Below, in pieces: positions 1-20,905 of a stretch of DNA of 64,000 nt (the stretch's first letter is position 1; each line of letters begins with the position of its first letter). This stretch comes from Branchiostoma floridae (taxonomy: Eukaryota; Chordata; Leptocardii; Amphioxiformes; Branchiostomatidae), in contig NC_049981.1 of the NCBI RefSeq assembly GCF_000003815.2, positions 31,585,811 to 31,649,810 on the forward strand, given 5' to 3'. A model generated the notes under the pieces. The model had not been told where the DNA came from. It saw nothing but the letters and a program-made list of their open reading frames with translations, and did not search any database. Position numbers and translations under genes: made by a program.

Positions 1-12
1 GGTCGCACTTAC

Positions 13-50
13 TTCCTGTATCCGAGCTGCCAACAGACGACATCAGCCAT
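13..50 (-). pseudogene. Partial copy of the 3' end of an SRCR first-half exon plus its donor site
   Basis: About 38 bp read ADVVCWQLGYRK followed by GTAAGT, almost the same as the end of the real exon at 151. Bases 7-31 match 145-169. Similarity stops near base 50, before the core of the domain and without an acceptor. It looks like a fragment duplication inside the intron, with Arg changed to Trp. Confidence 0.6.
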
Positions 51-150
51 CAACCATAACCGACGACCGTTATCCAATGCAACTACTAGTATTCTACAAC
101 ATACTCCGCAACTGAGGCGTCGCCAAAAACGGACAGATCGTCGTACTTAC

Positions 151-285
151 TTCCTGTATCCGAGCTGCCTGCAGACGACATCGGCGGCCAGCTTGTCCCA
201 CTCGTCGTCGCAGATGATGCCCCAGTTCCCGCCTTCAACCTTCAGCTCCACCCGCCCGCGGTTCGGCGCCATCCCGCCGCGAAGC
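151..285 (-). CDS. Gene 1 exon 4: N-terminal half of SRCR domain
   Basis: It encodes [19 protein letters not shown], then [19 protein letters not shown] and RQLGYRK. This is the canonical SRCR first half with two of six Cys and no Cys after QLG, i.e. group-A-like. Acceptor GTGATCAG, donor GGAA|GTAAGT; the exit phase 2 equals every other SRCR first-half exon in this window. Confidence 0.85.
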
Positions 286-2203
286 CTGATCACAACAAGG
301 AGCTTGGTTAATTTGTATTTTATTCGAACATTCAAAACAACAGTCTGGCTAGACTAGATGTGTATGTAGTGAGCTGAATTGCACTGTTCACAAAAGCAAC
401 ACAGTCGTTTACAAACATCTAAGACAAATACATTAGAGGCTCCAAAAATCACCTTAAATTGAATTAATAAAAATCTACTATAATACTTCTTGTTAGTATA
501 AGCTTCATTATTACATTACCGTTCAAAGAACAAATGCAAATTTCATAAATTCGACAATGGAATTCACACGTATAGTACCAAGCGATCTATGTGTTATACA
601 GGAGTTTGCAAGTTTGGGTAGGCTGTATAATAATAATCATAATCATCTGGTGTATTTTGCCAGCCAGTAGGTACCCAAAGTATGAGTAATGTATGATAAT
701 AGCGTTAATGACCCGCCTGTTCCTCGCTGTATATGGTACATCATAAAACCACCTCGTTCGCTACGCTCACTCGGTGGCTTTATTCGGTGGTTATAGCAAA
801 GGACCAGGCGTTATGACACCTCGGGGGCGGGCCATTAACCCTTAATTATAACTTAATTATAACTGACCGCATGGCCCAGTTCTCCGTCCTGGCCACGGTG
901 CCGCCCGGCCGGTTGTCGATGTCCGCCTCCAGCTCCCCTCCGCGCATGTGCGAGGCGGCCGGTGCGTCCATCAGCCGCATGCGCAGTCGCTCGTTCTCCT
1001 GGGTCAGGTTGCGGATGAGCGCCCTCGCGCGGCTCAGCTCGGACATGCAGGCACGGTTGGGCGGTCCTGAGGAGAAACGTCTCACTTCAAGCAGATGTTA
1101 GGAGACCGGGTTTGATTGGATTTGATTGGATTTATTCGGCTGTATAATCATGAGAAATACGTCTTACTTCAAGCAGATGTTAGGAGACCGGATTTGATTG
1201 TATTTATTCGGCTGTATAATTTTACTATAATCATGAGAAATACGGACAGGGCTACCCAACTAGCTAATTGGGAAGATTATGGGTTGTATCCGAAATACAC
1301 GTAACGTGTTATTTCTAAAAACAATTTCAAGCGTTTTGAACATCTCATTTTCCAAAGCACCTTCGGAGACGCGTTTTCGAACTGGACTAGAATCAGAATT
1401 ACATGCATTTTCTATATTTCGTTTAATGTTTTTAAGTGTGTGTAAAGCGGGCCTTAGAGTTAGACAAACAGATCAAGTTATGCTGTGGGAGAATGAAACA
1501 GTATCTATTTGTTAAAACATTTTGCTACATTGAAAAGTGCACATGCTCACCTCTCTCTGGCCCCCTCTCAATTTTCTTGGGTTTCTTGGGTTTCCCAGGT
1601 TTGGGCTGAAACAAAGAACAGAAAAATGTTGTAGTTTTTTTTAAGATCTTCCCATGGTCCGTAGCCATGGACTTTATTCTTTATTTACAATGTTACAAAG
1701 AATCAAGAAATACCTCTCAGTACACACTCTTGCTCAAAAAGTGACGTTATCGTTCCAACATATTTTCCGTATTTGTACTTTGAAATAGTGTGTTTTCCAA
1801 TCAATATCAACATGTTTATGTACTGAAATTTGACAAAGTTATCGAGCTTATAGCCAACAATTACATGATGCAAGTCTAATGATAAAGATGCCATAGTTGA
1901 TACAATACAGTTTTTCAATATGCGCCCATAATGGCTTAACACATTTACACTCATAAAAAAAGTGGAAAATGTGGTGGAAAATGTTTATTACCATCACAAA
2001 TTACGGGAATGAGATAATGCTGAAATGCTTTATTCAGTAAGGATCTCGCGGGTGATACACCCGAATTTTGTCCTTATTACAAGATTTGACAACACATAAC
2101 AGAATATTAAAAACACTCATTTTGCGCTCAGCAATCACATAGTACAATAATTATATTTCAGCCATACCATAGGTATGGTGAAATATATTGTATTCGTAAT
2201 GTT

Positions 2204-2282
<79 letters not shown>

Positions 2283-5200
2283 CCTGTCAAATCTTCAGAA
2301 CACGGTATCTCCGTTGTTCCTCAACCGAATGACTTGAAATTTGGCACAAGGGTAGAGTGGGCCAATACCCTCGGACTTTTTTTCATTTTTTCCATATCTG
2401 TCTCTTAAATGATTTTATTAAGGTTTTTTGGTCATCTTAAGACCAAAACTGTATATTTGGGCCCCCTGTATCCTGGTATTATAACCGAATGAGCTGAAAT
2501 TTGGCACAGATGTGCCTTGATAAGTCCCACATATAGATTCAATATCAGTTTTGGTGTACAGTATAACGAAATGCTTATTTTTGCAATTTTTTTGGTCATT
2601 TTTTTACCAAAAAAGGACACTTTTGGCTCCTGTACCTTGGTTTTAGAACCAGATGACCTGAAATTTAGTATAGGAGTGCCCTAGACATATGCGCACATGG
2701 ATTCAATAACACTTGAGGTAATCAGTACAACAAAATGCTTAATTTTGCAATTATTTGGCCATTTTATGACCAAAAAGTACACTTTTGGCTCTTGTGCTCT
2801 GGTTTTCAAACCAAATTACCTAAAGGGTGCACTAGATATTTATTCAAATGACACATGTATAATTTTTGTCATAGACTACGTCAAAATGATATATTTGGGG
2901 ATTGTTTTGTCATTTTCCAATAGCCAGAGGGGTCAATGACCTTAAGGTCGCTGACCCCCAGCTGCAGATTGCACCTACTGGCATATATGTCTATTTAATC
3001 TAATTAGATAGGTAACCAATCACTTAGCCTGAAGCTATATCCTAAAGAGGGGGGGGGTGGCAGCCAATCAGCGAGCCCGGTGTTATCAGGAAGAGTCCAT
3101 TCTTACACGGAGGGGTTCATTTTTTTTTAAAATTCATCATTGGACTGGTGAAGTCTTTCAGTGGATGTATTTTTGAACAGGTCTATTTTGCAATTTTACA
3201 GAATGTGTGCTGGAAGAGTCTATTCTCGCACGGAGGGGGTATTTTTCAAAATTCATATTTTGGACTTTGGTGACTTCTAGTTTGTTAAAGTCTTTCAGTA
3301 GGGTTATTTTTGGACTAGTCTAATTTGCAATTTTACATGGGTGTTCTGGAAGAGTCCATTCTTGCATAGAGGGGGCTTTTTTAAAAATCCATTTTTTGGA
3401 CTTCAGTGATTATGTCAAAGTCCAATTTTAGCGGATGTATTTTTGGACTGCTCTACTTTACATGGAAGAGTCCATTTTTTGCACACGGAAGGGGGATTTT
3501 TTCAAATTCAGTTTTGAACGGGTGATGATTCAAAATTCAATTTTTAGTGGAAGTGTTTTTAGACTGGTCTATTATACCTTTTCATGCACTGGGACCTTTT
3601 TTGCTAAATTCAATTTTGGATTTGGTTTCTTATTCAAAAGGCCAAGGTTTCAGTGGGAGTAATTCTGGACTGGTCTATTGTGCAAATTCACATAGGGTGC
3701 ACTGGAGTCCATTCTTGAACGGGGGAATTTTGTAAGATTCATTTTTGGGTTAAACCGTCATTAGTAAAAGTGATTTTTCAAATGGGTAATTTTAAAATAG
3801 CCTATTGTTGCATGGGGAGGGAGATGGCTGAAATATGCTGTATTTGCTCTCAAGCAAATGTCGGCCTTTCTAGTTCATTAAAATTACGCTAGACAAACCA
3901 TACCGAATTTACAAACTGTGTGGATAGCGACTAAAAAGTTGATGTTTTTACTGGGTCTTGATAAATGATACAGTTGCTTGTACTATGATCAAATGTAAAT
4001 TGGCTAATTCGAGGTTTCTTTGCAACCTCCCTTTGAGACCATTGCAATTTTTCCCACCAGACACGTTAATCCTTTTAAGCAATCTATGCCACAAGTTTTG
4101 ACCTGCAGATAATAGTGCACCACAGCGCTAGCCGGTAATCCAAAAGTCAACATGCACACGCATTATCACAGAATTAACAAGATCTTATAAAAACCACCCA
4201 CATACCAAATATAAAACAATCCATTCAGGTGTTTTTTTTTTAGTTATTGCCATGACTTTAGCCTCCTGTGCACTTCTAGCAGCGCTCTCCTTTATTTTAC
4301 GGGGCTAGCTGATTCGCGATTTTTAACAACAAGTTTATTGCAAATTCCTGCCCGTGGGCTAATTGCAGTTAACATTAAAGATTCAAACAGTGTAAGATAC
4401 ACAATCACAAGTGTCTACTCTGGTCTAAAACTAGTAAAAGCTAACTCTAGATCCTGGGTTATTGGGTTCGACTCCTTTTTCGAAGACAGTGGAAGACGAA
4501 AGATCCCACCTTTTCTATTATGTGAGGGTTTTGTGATGTTAGAAGGAGAACTGATTTTAATATGGAAACTTTCTTTCCCGGCAGTAGGGAAGCTGAGCCC
4601 ATGTTGAAAATCGCGAATGAGCGCTCCACTAGCGTAATCAGCGCCATAATGTTTTTGCCATAATCAGATTAATCTCCAAGCAGATTCCTCCGGTGGCATA
4701 AAACAGTGACATAAGCTGGGGAAGGAGTTTAGCCGGCAGAGGAGTATGATTTGCCACCGCGGAGGCAAATTAACGGTGGCAAATTATACTCCTAGACTTC
4801 CTGTACCTTATGATCTGCTGCTCAACGAGTCAAGTTTGCTATTTACATAACGTGATGTCACAGAAGTAGCGGAGATTAAATCAGATGTCTTGAATATAAA
4901 ATCCTAAATGTCTGTAGGTACGAGACTACAAGCCTGATCCCCAACAGCAGTGAATCTTTGGACTTTTGCCCTATAATATTTGAAGTGTTTTCGTTGCTTC
5001 TCGCGGTACTGCAGAGTCCAGGTGTCGCGTCGCATTTCTGTACCGCCACATTTCTGCACACTGGCTTAGCGCTAGCCTGATTAAATCTCGCTTATTAACG
5101 CAATCACCACCGGCCTACGCTTTTCATTGAAGTCATAAGGTCAGATAAAATATAACAGAGATACAGATCACATCGAGTTCTGATAAATTATGAACATATA

Positions 5201-6210
5201 TCACTACATATACACGGTACAAAACATTAGTATAGCAAAAGCTCATCGTTCATAGTCCGTGTCCGTTCGTTTTGGTCATTTCTTATTTGTTAGAATCAGG
5301 GTTTGGAAAAGCCTGCACAACGCAAACACCTTTCCCCATATCCACCCCCTATATTCTAATTGAAAATTACCGCACCCTGTGTGTGCGGCATACTGCTCTC
5401 CCCTCGGGTATACTGGAAACCCCCAAGCATTGCCGGGGCAAATATTTGGCAGGGGCAAGATGTTGGCTTGACACCGGTAGAGTGGTACGTGAGAGATCAG
5501 GGAACCCTGACTGATCTCCAAGCAGATGTGTGGTGGAGACCTGATTTGTAAACCTTTCAACTGGTTTGATTTTTTAAAAGTTACGATATACCATCCAAAC
5601 GTCTGCTTAGATTAGCGAGTTTCAGCATGTCACTAGGTACAACGCTAACTTCATTAACTCGTTTGATTATTGATTATTTATTACTCGACAGCCCCACAAA
5701 TAAAAAATTATATCGATCCAAAAACGCATGCTTTTGACGCCATGATTTTTGCTGAGCTTGCGATAATGACGCACACGTGAGAAGCCTACTCTTAGTTTGT
5801 GCTGCAGAGGAGTTTGTTGGTGGGCAACTTACAATCTTTGTGAAGTAAAACATCATCGCCTCAAGTCAGATCAGTCCCGATTGAGCTATAGCGCTAACAC
5901 ACTACCAACTCCTTGCAGAGACCGTCACGTAGAATTCCGTACGAAATTATAGCTACTTATGGCCTTGCGGCCGTTAACAAGTAAATTTCATAGCCTGAAT
6001 GTATACTTCGGAAGGAAAGATTTCCCGACCCCCTCCCTCTCTTTTAATATCAATGACGCTTCTTCCCAGTTTTATAAAGTCCGAAAATGTTACGATGTTC
6101 CTCCCTACATCTACTTGGAGATCAAAAGTCCCCACCTTTCGCGCCTCGGAGTCTTGCAGAAGCAGCACGACCACAACAAGAAGAACTACCGCCTTCCACA
6201 TCCTCGCCAT
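151..6210 (-). CDS. Gene 1: secreted SRCR protein with basic and coiled-coil N-terminus (5' part; continues past left edge)
   Basis: Four exons read right to left: 6136-6210, 1551-1605, 868-1066 and 151-285. Junction phases are 0, 1 and 2, and all agree. The order is a signal peptide (25-residue exon beginning [15 protein letters not shown]), an 18-residue Pro/Lys segment ([11 protein letters not shown]), a 66-residue exon with a leucine-rich helix, then the first half of an SRCR domain with [10 protein letters not shown] and VVCRQLGY. The donor after 151 is GTAAGT, so the second SRCR half must lie left of base 1. SRCR domains are extracellular ligand-binding modules. The basic Pro-rich stretch recalls the N-terminal segment of neurotrypsin, and the next two genes are SRCR/kringle proteases, so this may be a third paralogue. 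The collagen-free coiled coil could instead make it a scavenger-receptor-like protein. No protease exon is visible. Confidence 0.75.
286..867. other. Intron 3 of gene 1
   Basis: AT-rich intron without recognisable coding exons. At 743-783 there is an imperfect palindrome (ATAAAACCACC ... GGTGGCTTTAT) around a TCGTTCGCTACGCTCAC core, probably repeat debris. Confidence 0.5.
868..1066 (-). CDS. Gene 1 exon 3: coiled-coil segment
   Basis: This 199-bp exon has acceptor TTTCTCCTCAG. Donor GCG|GTCAGT gives phase 2 and joins AMR to LRGG of the SRCR exon. A helix with spaced Leu/Ile ([19 protein letters not shown], then RLRMRLMD) suggests a short coiled coil for oligomerisation. One Cys (RAC) before the helix could form an interchain disulfide. 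It is GC-rich compared with the flanking intron. Confidence 0.68.
1084..1245. repeat. Tandem duplication of about 80 bp inside gene 1 intron 2
   Basis: Two adjacent copies, each starting CTTCAAGCAGATGTTAGGAG and each containing TTTATTCGGCTGTATAAT and CATGAGAAATACG. The start resembles the dispersed CTCCAAGCAGATG motif seen elsewhere in the window. Confidence 0.75.
1551..1605 (-). CDS. Gene 1 exon 2: Pro/Lys-rich basic segment
   Basis: This 55-bp exon has acceptor GTTTCAG and donor GTGAGC. It encodes [18 protein letters not shown], with near-perfect PKK/PKP repeats. Entry phase 0 and exit phase 1 match both neighbours. It could be a flexible heparin- or matrix-binding linker (inference). Confidence 0.65.
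2202..2282. repeat. (TTTC)n microsatellite
   Basis: About 20 uninterrupted copies of the tetranucleotide. The Phe/Leu/Ser-rich reading frames over it are artefacts. Confidence 0.95.
2283..2830. repeat. Degenerate tandem repeat, about 160-164 bp unit
   Basis: At least three units carry GAAATTTGGCAC or close variants (about 2336, 2496, 2660). Each is followed by a GGTCATTTT-type stretch, ACCAAAA and TTTTGGCTC. A worn further unit continues to about 2830. No coding potential recognised. Confidence 0.65.
3090..3770. repeat. Degenerate tandem repeat, about 115-140 bp unit
   Basis: GGAAGAGTCCATTCTTGCAC-like blocks recur near 3091, 3212, 3349, 3464 and (worn) 3705. Each is followed by a GGGGG stretch and TTTTTCAAAATTCAT. 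Copies differ by many substitutions, so the array looks old. Confidence 0.65.
4741..4792. repeat. Inverted repeat / hairpin
   Basis: GGAGTATGATTTGCCACCG (4741-4759) faces CGGTGGCAAATTATACTCC (4774-4792): 18 of 19 pairs around a 14-nt loop. Probably a MITE remnant. Confidence 0.7.
6136..6210 (-). CDS. Gene 1 exon 1: start codon and signal peptide
   Basis: The ATG sits in a strong Kozak context (GGCACCATGG). It is followed by MARMWKAVV, a run of Leu/Val and QDSEARK. The exon is 75 bp, ends in phase 0, and has donor AAAG|GTGGGG. The N-terminal charge, long hydrophobic core and short polar end are typical of a signal peptide. The 5'UTR extends to the right and its start was not located. Confidence 0.72.
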
Positions 6211-16420
<10,210 letters not shown>

Positions 16421-16975
16421 GTTCTCAGCGCTGTTGTCCCGTGGGTTCGTCTTTGTGCTGCCGCAGAAGACTACCGGTACTGCATGCAGACCTGTACATC
16501 CACCCACTCACTGTGCAGGGGTGCAAGTAGGGCACGTCTGCATACCACACGAATAGTTCTCATACTCTCACCATGACAGACTTGCTGACCATTCATTCGG
16601 CCTGACCAAAGCAAGGACCAAGGGGCAGATCTTGTATGCGCAGGGATTTGTCCAAAGTTTCGTTTGGTACTATTTTACTGTGGCGTAGGCACACTGTACG
16701 TTTCCGGGTGGTACTTCGCTCTCCTAGGATATCTTCATTGCAACTTCTAGGTCAGAAAAAAGCGTACTTAGAGCAACATTTGAGTCATTTTCGGGTCTTG
16801 TGTCAAATATGAACAAATGACGTGAATTTGAGGAAAAAACTGAAGAACTTTGAAAGCAAATGATATCTGTATAATCAGTAACGCCAATTACAAAGTTATA
16901 AAAAAACAAGGATACTCATTAAGGCATTGTGCATATTCTCAACATTTAACATGTTTCACTAGACGAAAAGACCGA

Positions 16976-17560
16976 ATATGTAGACGGATGCTGACGTATT
17001 CCAATTTGCAACACCTGACGGATGCTGACGTATGCTGACAAATGCTGACGGATCCCAAAAACCATCACGGATCCCAAAAAATGACGGATCCCACTTGCAT
17101 CCGCAACGCATTCGTAGGTATCCGTAACTCTCATCGGTGGATACAAACACAGAATCCGTATACTCAGTACTTCGTGACGGATGCTAACACTGCATTCGTA
17201 TGGATACTTACTTATAATCACGGATTCGTTAGTATCTGTAAGCCACTAACTGATTCAAACATTGTATTCGTATGGATACTTAGTTTTAACGCAAACGAAA
17301 GAATACGTGGTCAGGATTCTTGTTTATCAGCGAAAAGTCTTCAGATGCAGACGAATACCAAGGATACGAATTTGCAACATCCTGACGGATGCTGACGGAT
17401 ACCAAAGATTACCAAAAATCACAGATCCCATACACATCCGTAACGCATTCGTTGGTAACCGAAACTCGCGGTGGATGCAAACACGGAATTCGTTTGCTTA
17501 CTTACTTCGTGGCGGATGCTAACACAGCTTCCGTAAGAATACTTACTTTTTATGTATGCG
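16976..17560. repeat. GACGGATGC / CGTATCC repeat block with a tandem unit of about 350 bp
   Basis: TTTGCAACACCTGACGGATG near 17007 recurs near 17367 with two changes. The following CATCCGYAACGCATTCGT segment also recurs (about 17098 and 17436). The short core GGATGC/GCATCC is repeated throughout. Confidence 0.7.
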
Positions 17561-17743
17561 TGGCTAGCACTCTTGTTTTTGAGCATATATTTTATTTTTT
17601 AGATTGGTCATATCTTTCCCCCTTTTTGTACCTCGGACACCACAGTTTGTAACGTCAATACAAGTGAGACAATCCACGTTACGCTAGATACCAGGATACT
17701 CGGATTCGTAAGGATGCGAAATGGTTTTTTTCTGCATTCGTGG

Positions 17744-17826
17744 CAAGATTACCAACAATGCACTGCTCCAGTGGATTGCTCCAGTGGAGGGGATTCCATT
17801 GGAGCAGCGCATTGTTGGTAATCTTG
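17744..17826. repeat. Long hairpin (about 32-bp stem)
   Basis: CAAGATTACCAACAATGC (17744-17761) is exactly complementary to 17809-17826. The next 14 bases pair at 12 positions with 17795-17808, leaving a 19-nt loop. Confidence 0.85.
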
Positions 17827-19590
17827 GGATATCTTAAATATGCGACTCTGTATTTTTTTGCATCCGTACATTGGGGCGGTGTATTGTGGGTAATCCAATC
17901 GTTGTCTCTCTGACCAATCAGACTGCACATCAGTCAGTTTAAAAATGAAGCGGAGATAGTCAGCGTTGTCCGTGAGGACCGCAATCTTTTTGTACCTCAA
18001 ACTTTGAGTTTTGAAACGTTGAACTCGGGATATGGATTTGTACACACGTGTGTGAACTTCTGTAGTAGGGTGATGTTGAGGCGGTGACCAAAGTCAAGTG
18101 GCAGTCGACGGACGGGACGGCGATCGAGGGACTGAATTAACAGCCAGCCCTGTTTTGTAGTTCGGCGTCCTGGAGCTATTTTACATCACTGTCCTGCGGA
18201 TCTCACGGCGAGGTATGTAATTTATACAATGATCGTTTCCAAACAATACCCGCTTTGAATTCGTCTTTGTGACTACATTCCTTGTTGGCTAGTAGTTAGT
18301 AGCGCTTTTGGTATGCTTGGGCTGAACATAAACTTATCAGAAAACGACATAACGGAGCCTTACAAAACACAAGTCACAAGCATGATACTTGCTGAGTAAC
18401 TGTTGACTTATTTGGGAAAAATTTGAATCATCATCAAAACAGTACTTGTATACACATATGTTTGTCTCAAGCCTGGTATTTATTCGCATTCTGTTCCAAC
18501 GGTGTTTACGTGTTTGTTTATGTGCGACGTCTCGTACACAATGCAAAGTCCGGCCGGGGAAGCAGATCACACCTTGTCACTAATTATGCAACGCTAGACT
18601 GTTTCTGCCGCGCCCTCCCGGGGGACTTTTTTGGTATGAAAATGCGGAATGTAACGGTGATAATGGCGATACCACAATCAGATGCATTTGTTCCTGTTGT
18701 ATAACAAGCCAATCACCATTTCTTTTCATGTACATCCTAATTACTTTGACGGGCGCATCCATCAAACATGGATGCTTTAGCTATCTCAAAATTTGATGGG
18801 ATTATTCTTTCTCTTTTTCAGAAGGCGGGTCGACATTCTCTGGCCGTGTCAACAGCAGGGAGAACACTGGACTACAGGAAGGGCACAGAAGGAATTGAGC
18901 TGGGAGGGATCAGGGCGTAACTAGCCTGAAAAGAAGCGAAGCACTGTCACTAGTAGAAAGGAGACTTTGTGCTGTTGCGAGAAGCTGTACATACTGATAC
19001 TAGAAGTCATGTTAGTTGTACTTTACAAGCTGGATTCACTATCTGTATCCTGTAGCCGGATGTGGAAATTCCTAAGAGTTGGACATCGCGAAGACTTTGA
19101 TTTGTAATAGAAACAGATATTCGTAGAAGCAAGATTAGCCACAGACTCCCATGTCAGCTTTACATAAAAGTCAAATTGCATTGACGTTTGATCCTATTTT
19201 CTATTTGGAAGTATAAGAAGTCATGTGATATTGGCGGTTAAAGGATTCAACTTTCCCTTAACATAATTAGATAACAGGGACTCTCTGTACATACCTGGTA
19301 TAACCCATTCTTGTTGCAATATTGTATCTGTATACATATCATGTGGCAGACAGGATTCGGCCTCGATGACATTACGTCGTTTAGTTCTTCTCAGGACTGG
19401 TTTAGAATAAGATTATTCTGTGCATTCTTTTCTATTTCAAATCGTGTTAGCCTTTTATAAGAAAGTAATTGGGCACACATGATATTGTGATTTGTCAAAT
19501 GTGCGGAAAATTCATTAAAGTGACTTTGTATCTGCAGAAAATCCCGTTTTGGATTCTTTATGATCTGATCATACGAAGAAATCCCTAAAA

Positions 19591-19990
19591 AACGACTTCG
19601 CATCCGCGGCAAATGCCGCATTGGGATTTCTTAGGATCCGACCATGCCAAATATACGAGGAAAATCCTATAAAAACGACTTCGCATCCACGGCAAATTCC
19701 ATATTGGGATTCTTTAGGATCCGACCATGACAAATATACGAGGAAAATCCTATAAAAACGACTTCGCATCCGCGGCAAAGGCCGTTTTGGGACCCGTTCA
19801 TTCCAGGTATTCGAAGAAATCCTTTGAAAAACGACTTCGCATCCGAGGGAAATACCGTTTGGGGATTCTTTGCGATCCGATCATTCCAGGTATTCAAAGA
19901 AATCCCTAAGAAAGCAACTTCGCATCCGTGGAAAATCCCATTTTGGGATATGTTTGAGTCTTTTCATTCCGGATCCCAAAAATCCAAATT
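19591..19990. repeat. Tandem array of five 83-bp (one 73-bp) units
   Basis: CGACTTCGCATCCGCGGCAA-like starts lie at 19593, 19676, 19759, 19832 and (CAACTTCGCATCCG) 19915. Units carry TTGGGATTCTTTAGGATCCG and CGAGGAAAATCCTAT. The GCATCCG core is the complement of the GGATGC core in the 17-kb block. Confidence 0.85.
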
Positions 19991-20781
19991 TTGGATATTT
20001 TAGGGATCCAAGTCGAATCCGTTTGCATTCGCTAGCATTTGTTACAAATACGCAAATATCCCTGCTCGGATATGGCTACATCCGATACCCTTTCCCCCAG
20101 TGTTTATTTTTCTCCAGTATCCTTTCAACCTACTAATGTTTCACGTCAAATAATGAAGAAGGGTGTAATCTCCAACTAGTTCATTTCATTCTCGGTACGC
20201 AACGACTATTTTGGCAACAATATTGTAGTTCCGTCGTATAGGATAAAGATAGATAGGATAAAAAAAACGCCATAACGGTACTATCAATGTACAGGCGAAG
20301 GACGGCGAGTATGACAGAAACCTTGATATTCAAAGGTGCGCATATGCATATGCTCACACATCCAATCCCTTTCCCTATCAGGTTGTCCCGTTGAGTTTCC
20401 TGAGAAAGACCATATACGACACAGCTGCACCGCTTCGTAGCAGGTGGCATCCCGACCGGCCAAAGCAAGAACACCTGTTGGGAAAGGCTCCGACAGGTGC
20501 ATTTGTTTCGTTCTTGTGGAATGTGATAGCATGAGATCTTGTTTGCGCTTCGTAGACGAAAATAGATTGTAGCTGGTCCCCATGATGCACGTTTCCCGAC
20601 ATGTGCGAGCCCTTTGCGGAGCTACTCGAAAGGTATTGTCCCGATTCCCACCAAACTTTGGGGATATACAGTACATGTTTAGTGGGGCAAAACGCACAAG
20701 TAGTTGTTTTGCTATGGAATCTGGTTCATGGTCTTTTGAGAATGCCTGTGTGTTTGAGTGATTAACTGAAACGTCGACTAA

Positions 20782-20905
20782 TAATGAATGAATGAATGAA
20801 TGAATGAAGACCTTTATTGTACAATTTTGCCCAACCGAGCTAAGTACAGGTCACAACAAGCCAGGATATATACATATAAAGGTGTCACAAATCTAGTCTA
20901 ACACA
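20782..20905 (-). mobile_element. Possible 3' end of a non-LTR retrotransposon with (TCAT)n tail
   Basis: Read on the minus strand it ends GGGCAAAATTGTACAATAAA, GGTCT, then a run of TCAT units. A poly(A)-signal-like end followed by a short tandem tail is usual for such elements. Only the tail is visible. Confidence 0.45.

Larger units (their letters stand above)
1606..6135. other. Intron 1 of gene 1 (4.5 kb), repeat-rich
   Basis: No conserved exon seen on either strand. It contains the (TTTC)n tract, two families of degenerate tandem repeats (about 2.29-2.83 and 3.09-3.77 kb), a hairpin at 4741-4792 and copies of the CTCCAAGCAGAT motif at about 4674 and 5513. Confidence 0.6.

Noticed and set aside
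16946-17522. Open frames and a possible CRISPR-like array at 17 and 19.6 kb
   Set aside because: Units are long (83 bp or about 350 bp) and diverged, with no constant repeat plus unique spacers; eukaryotic tandem repeats.
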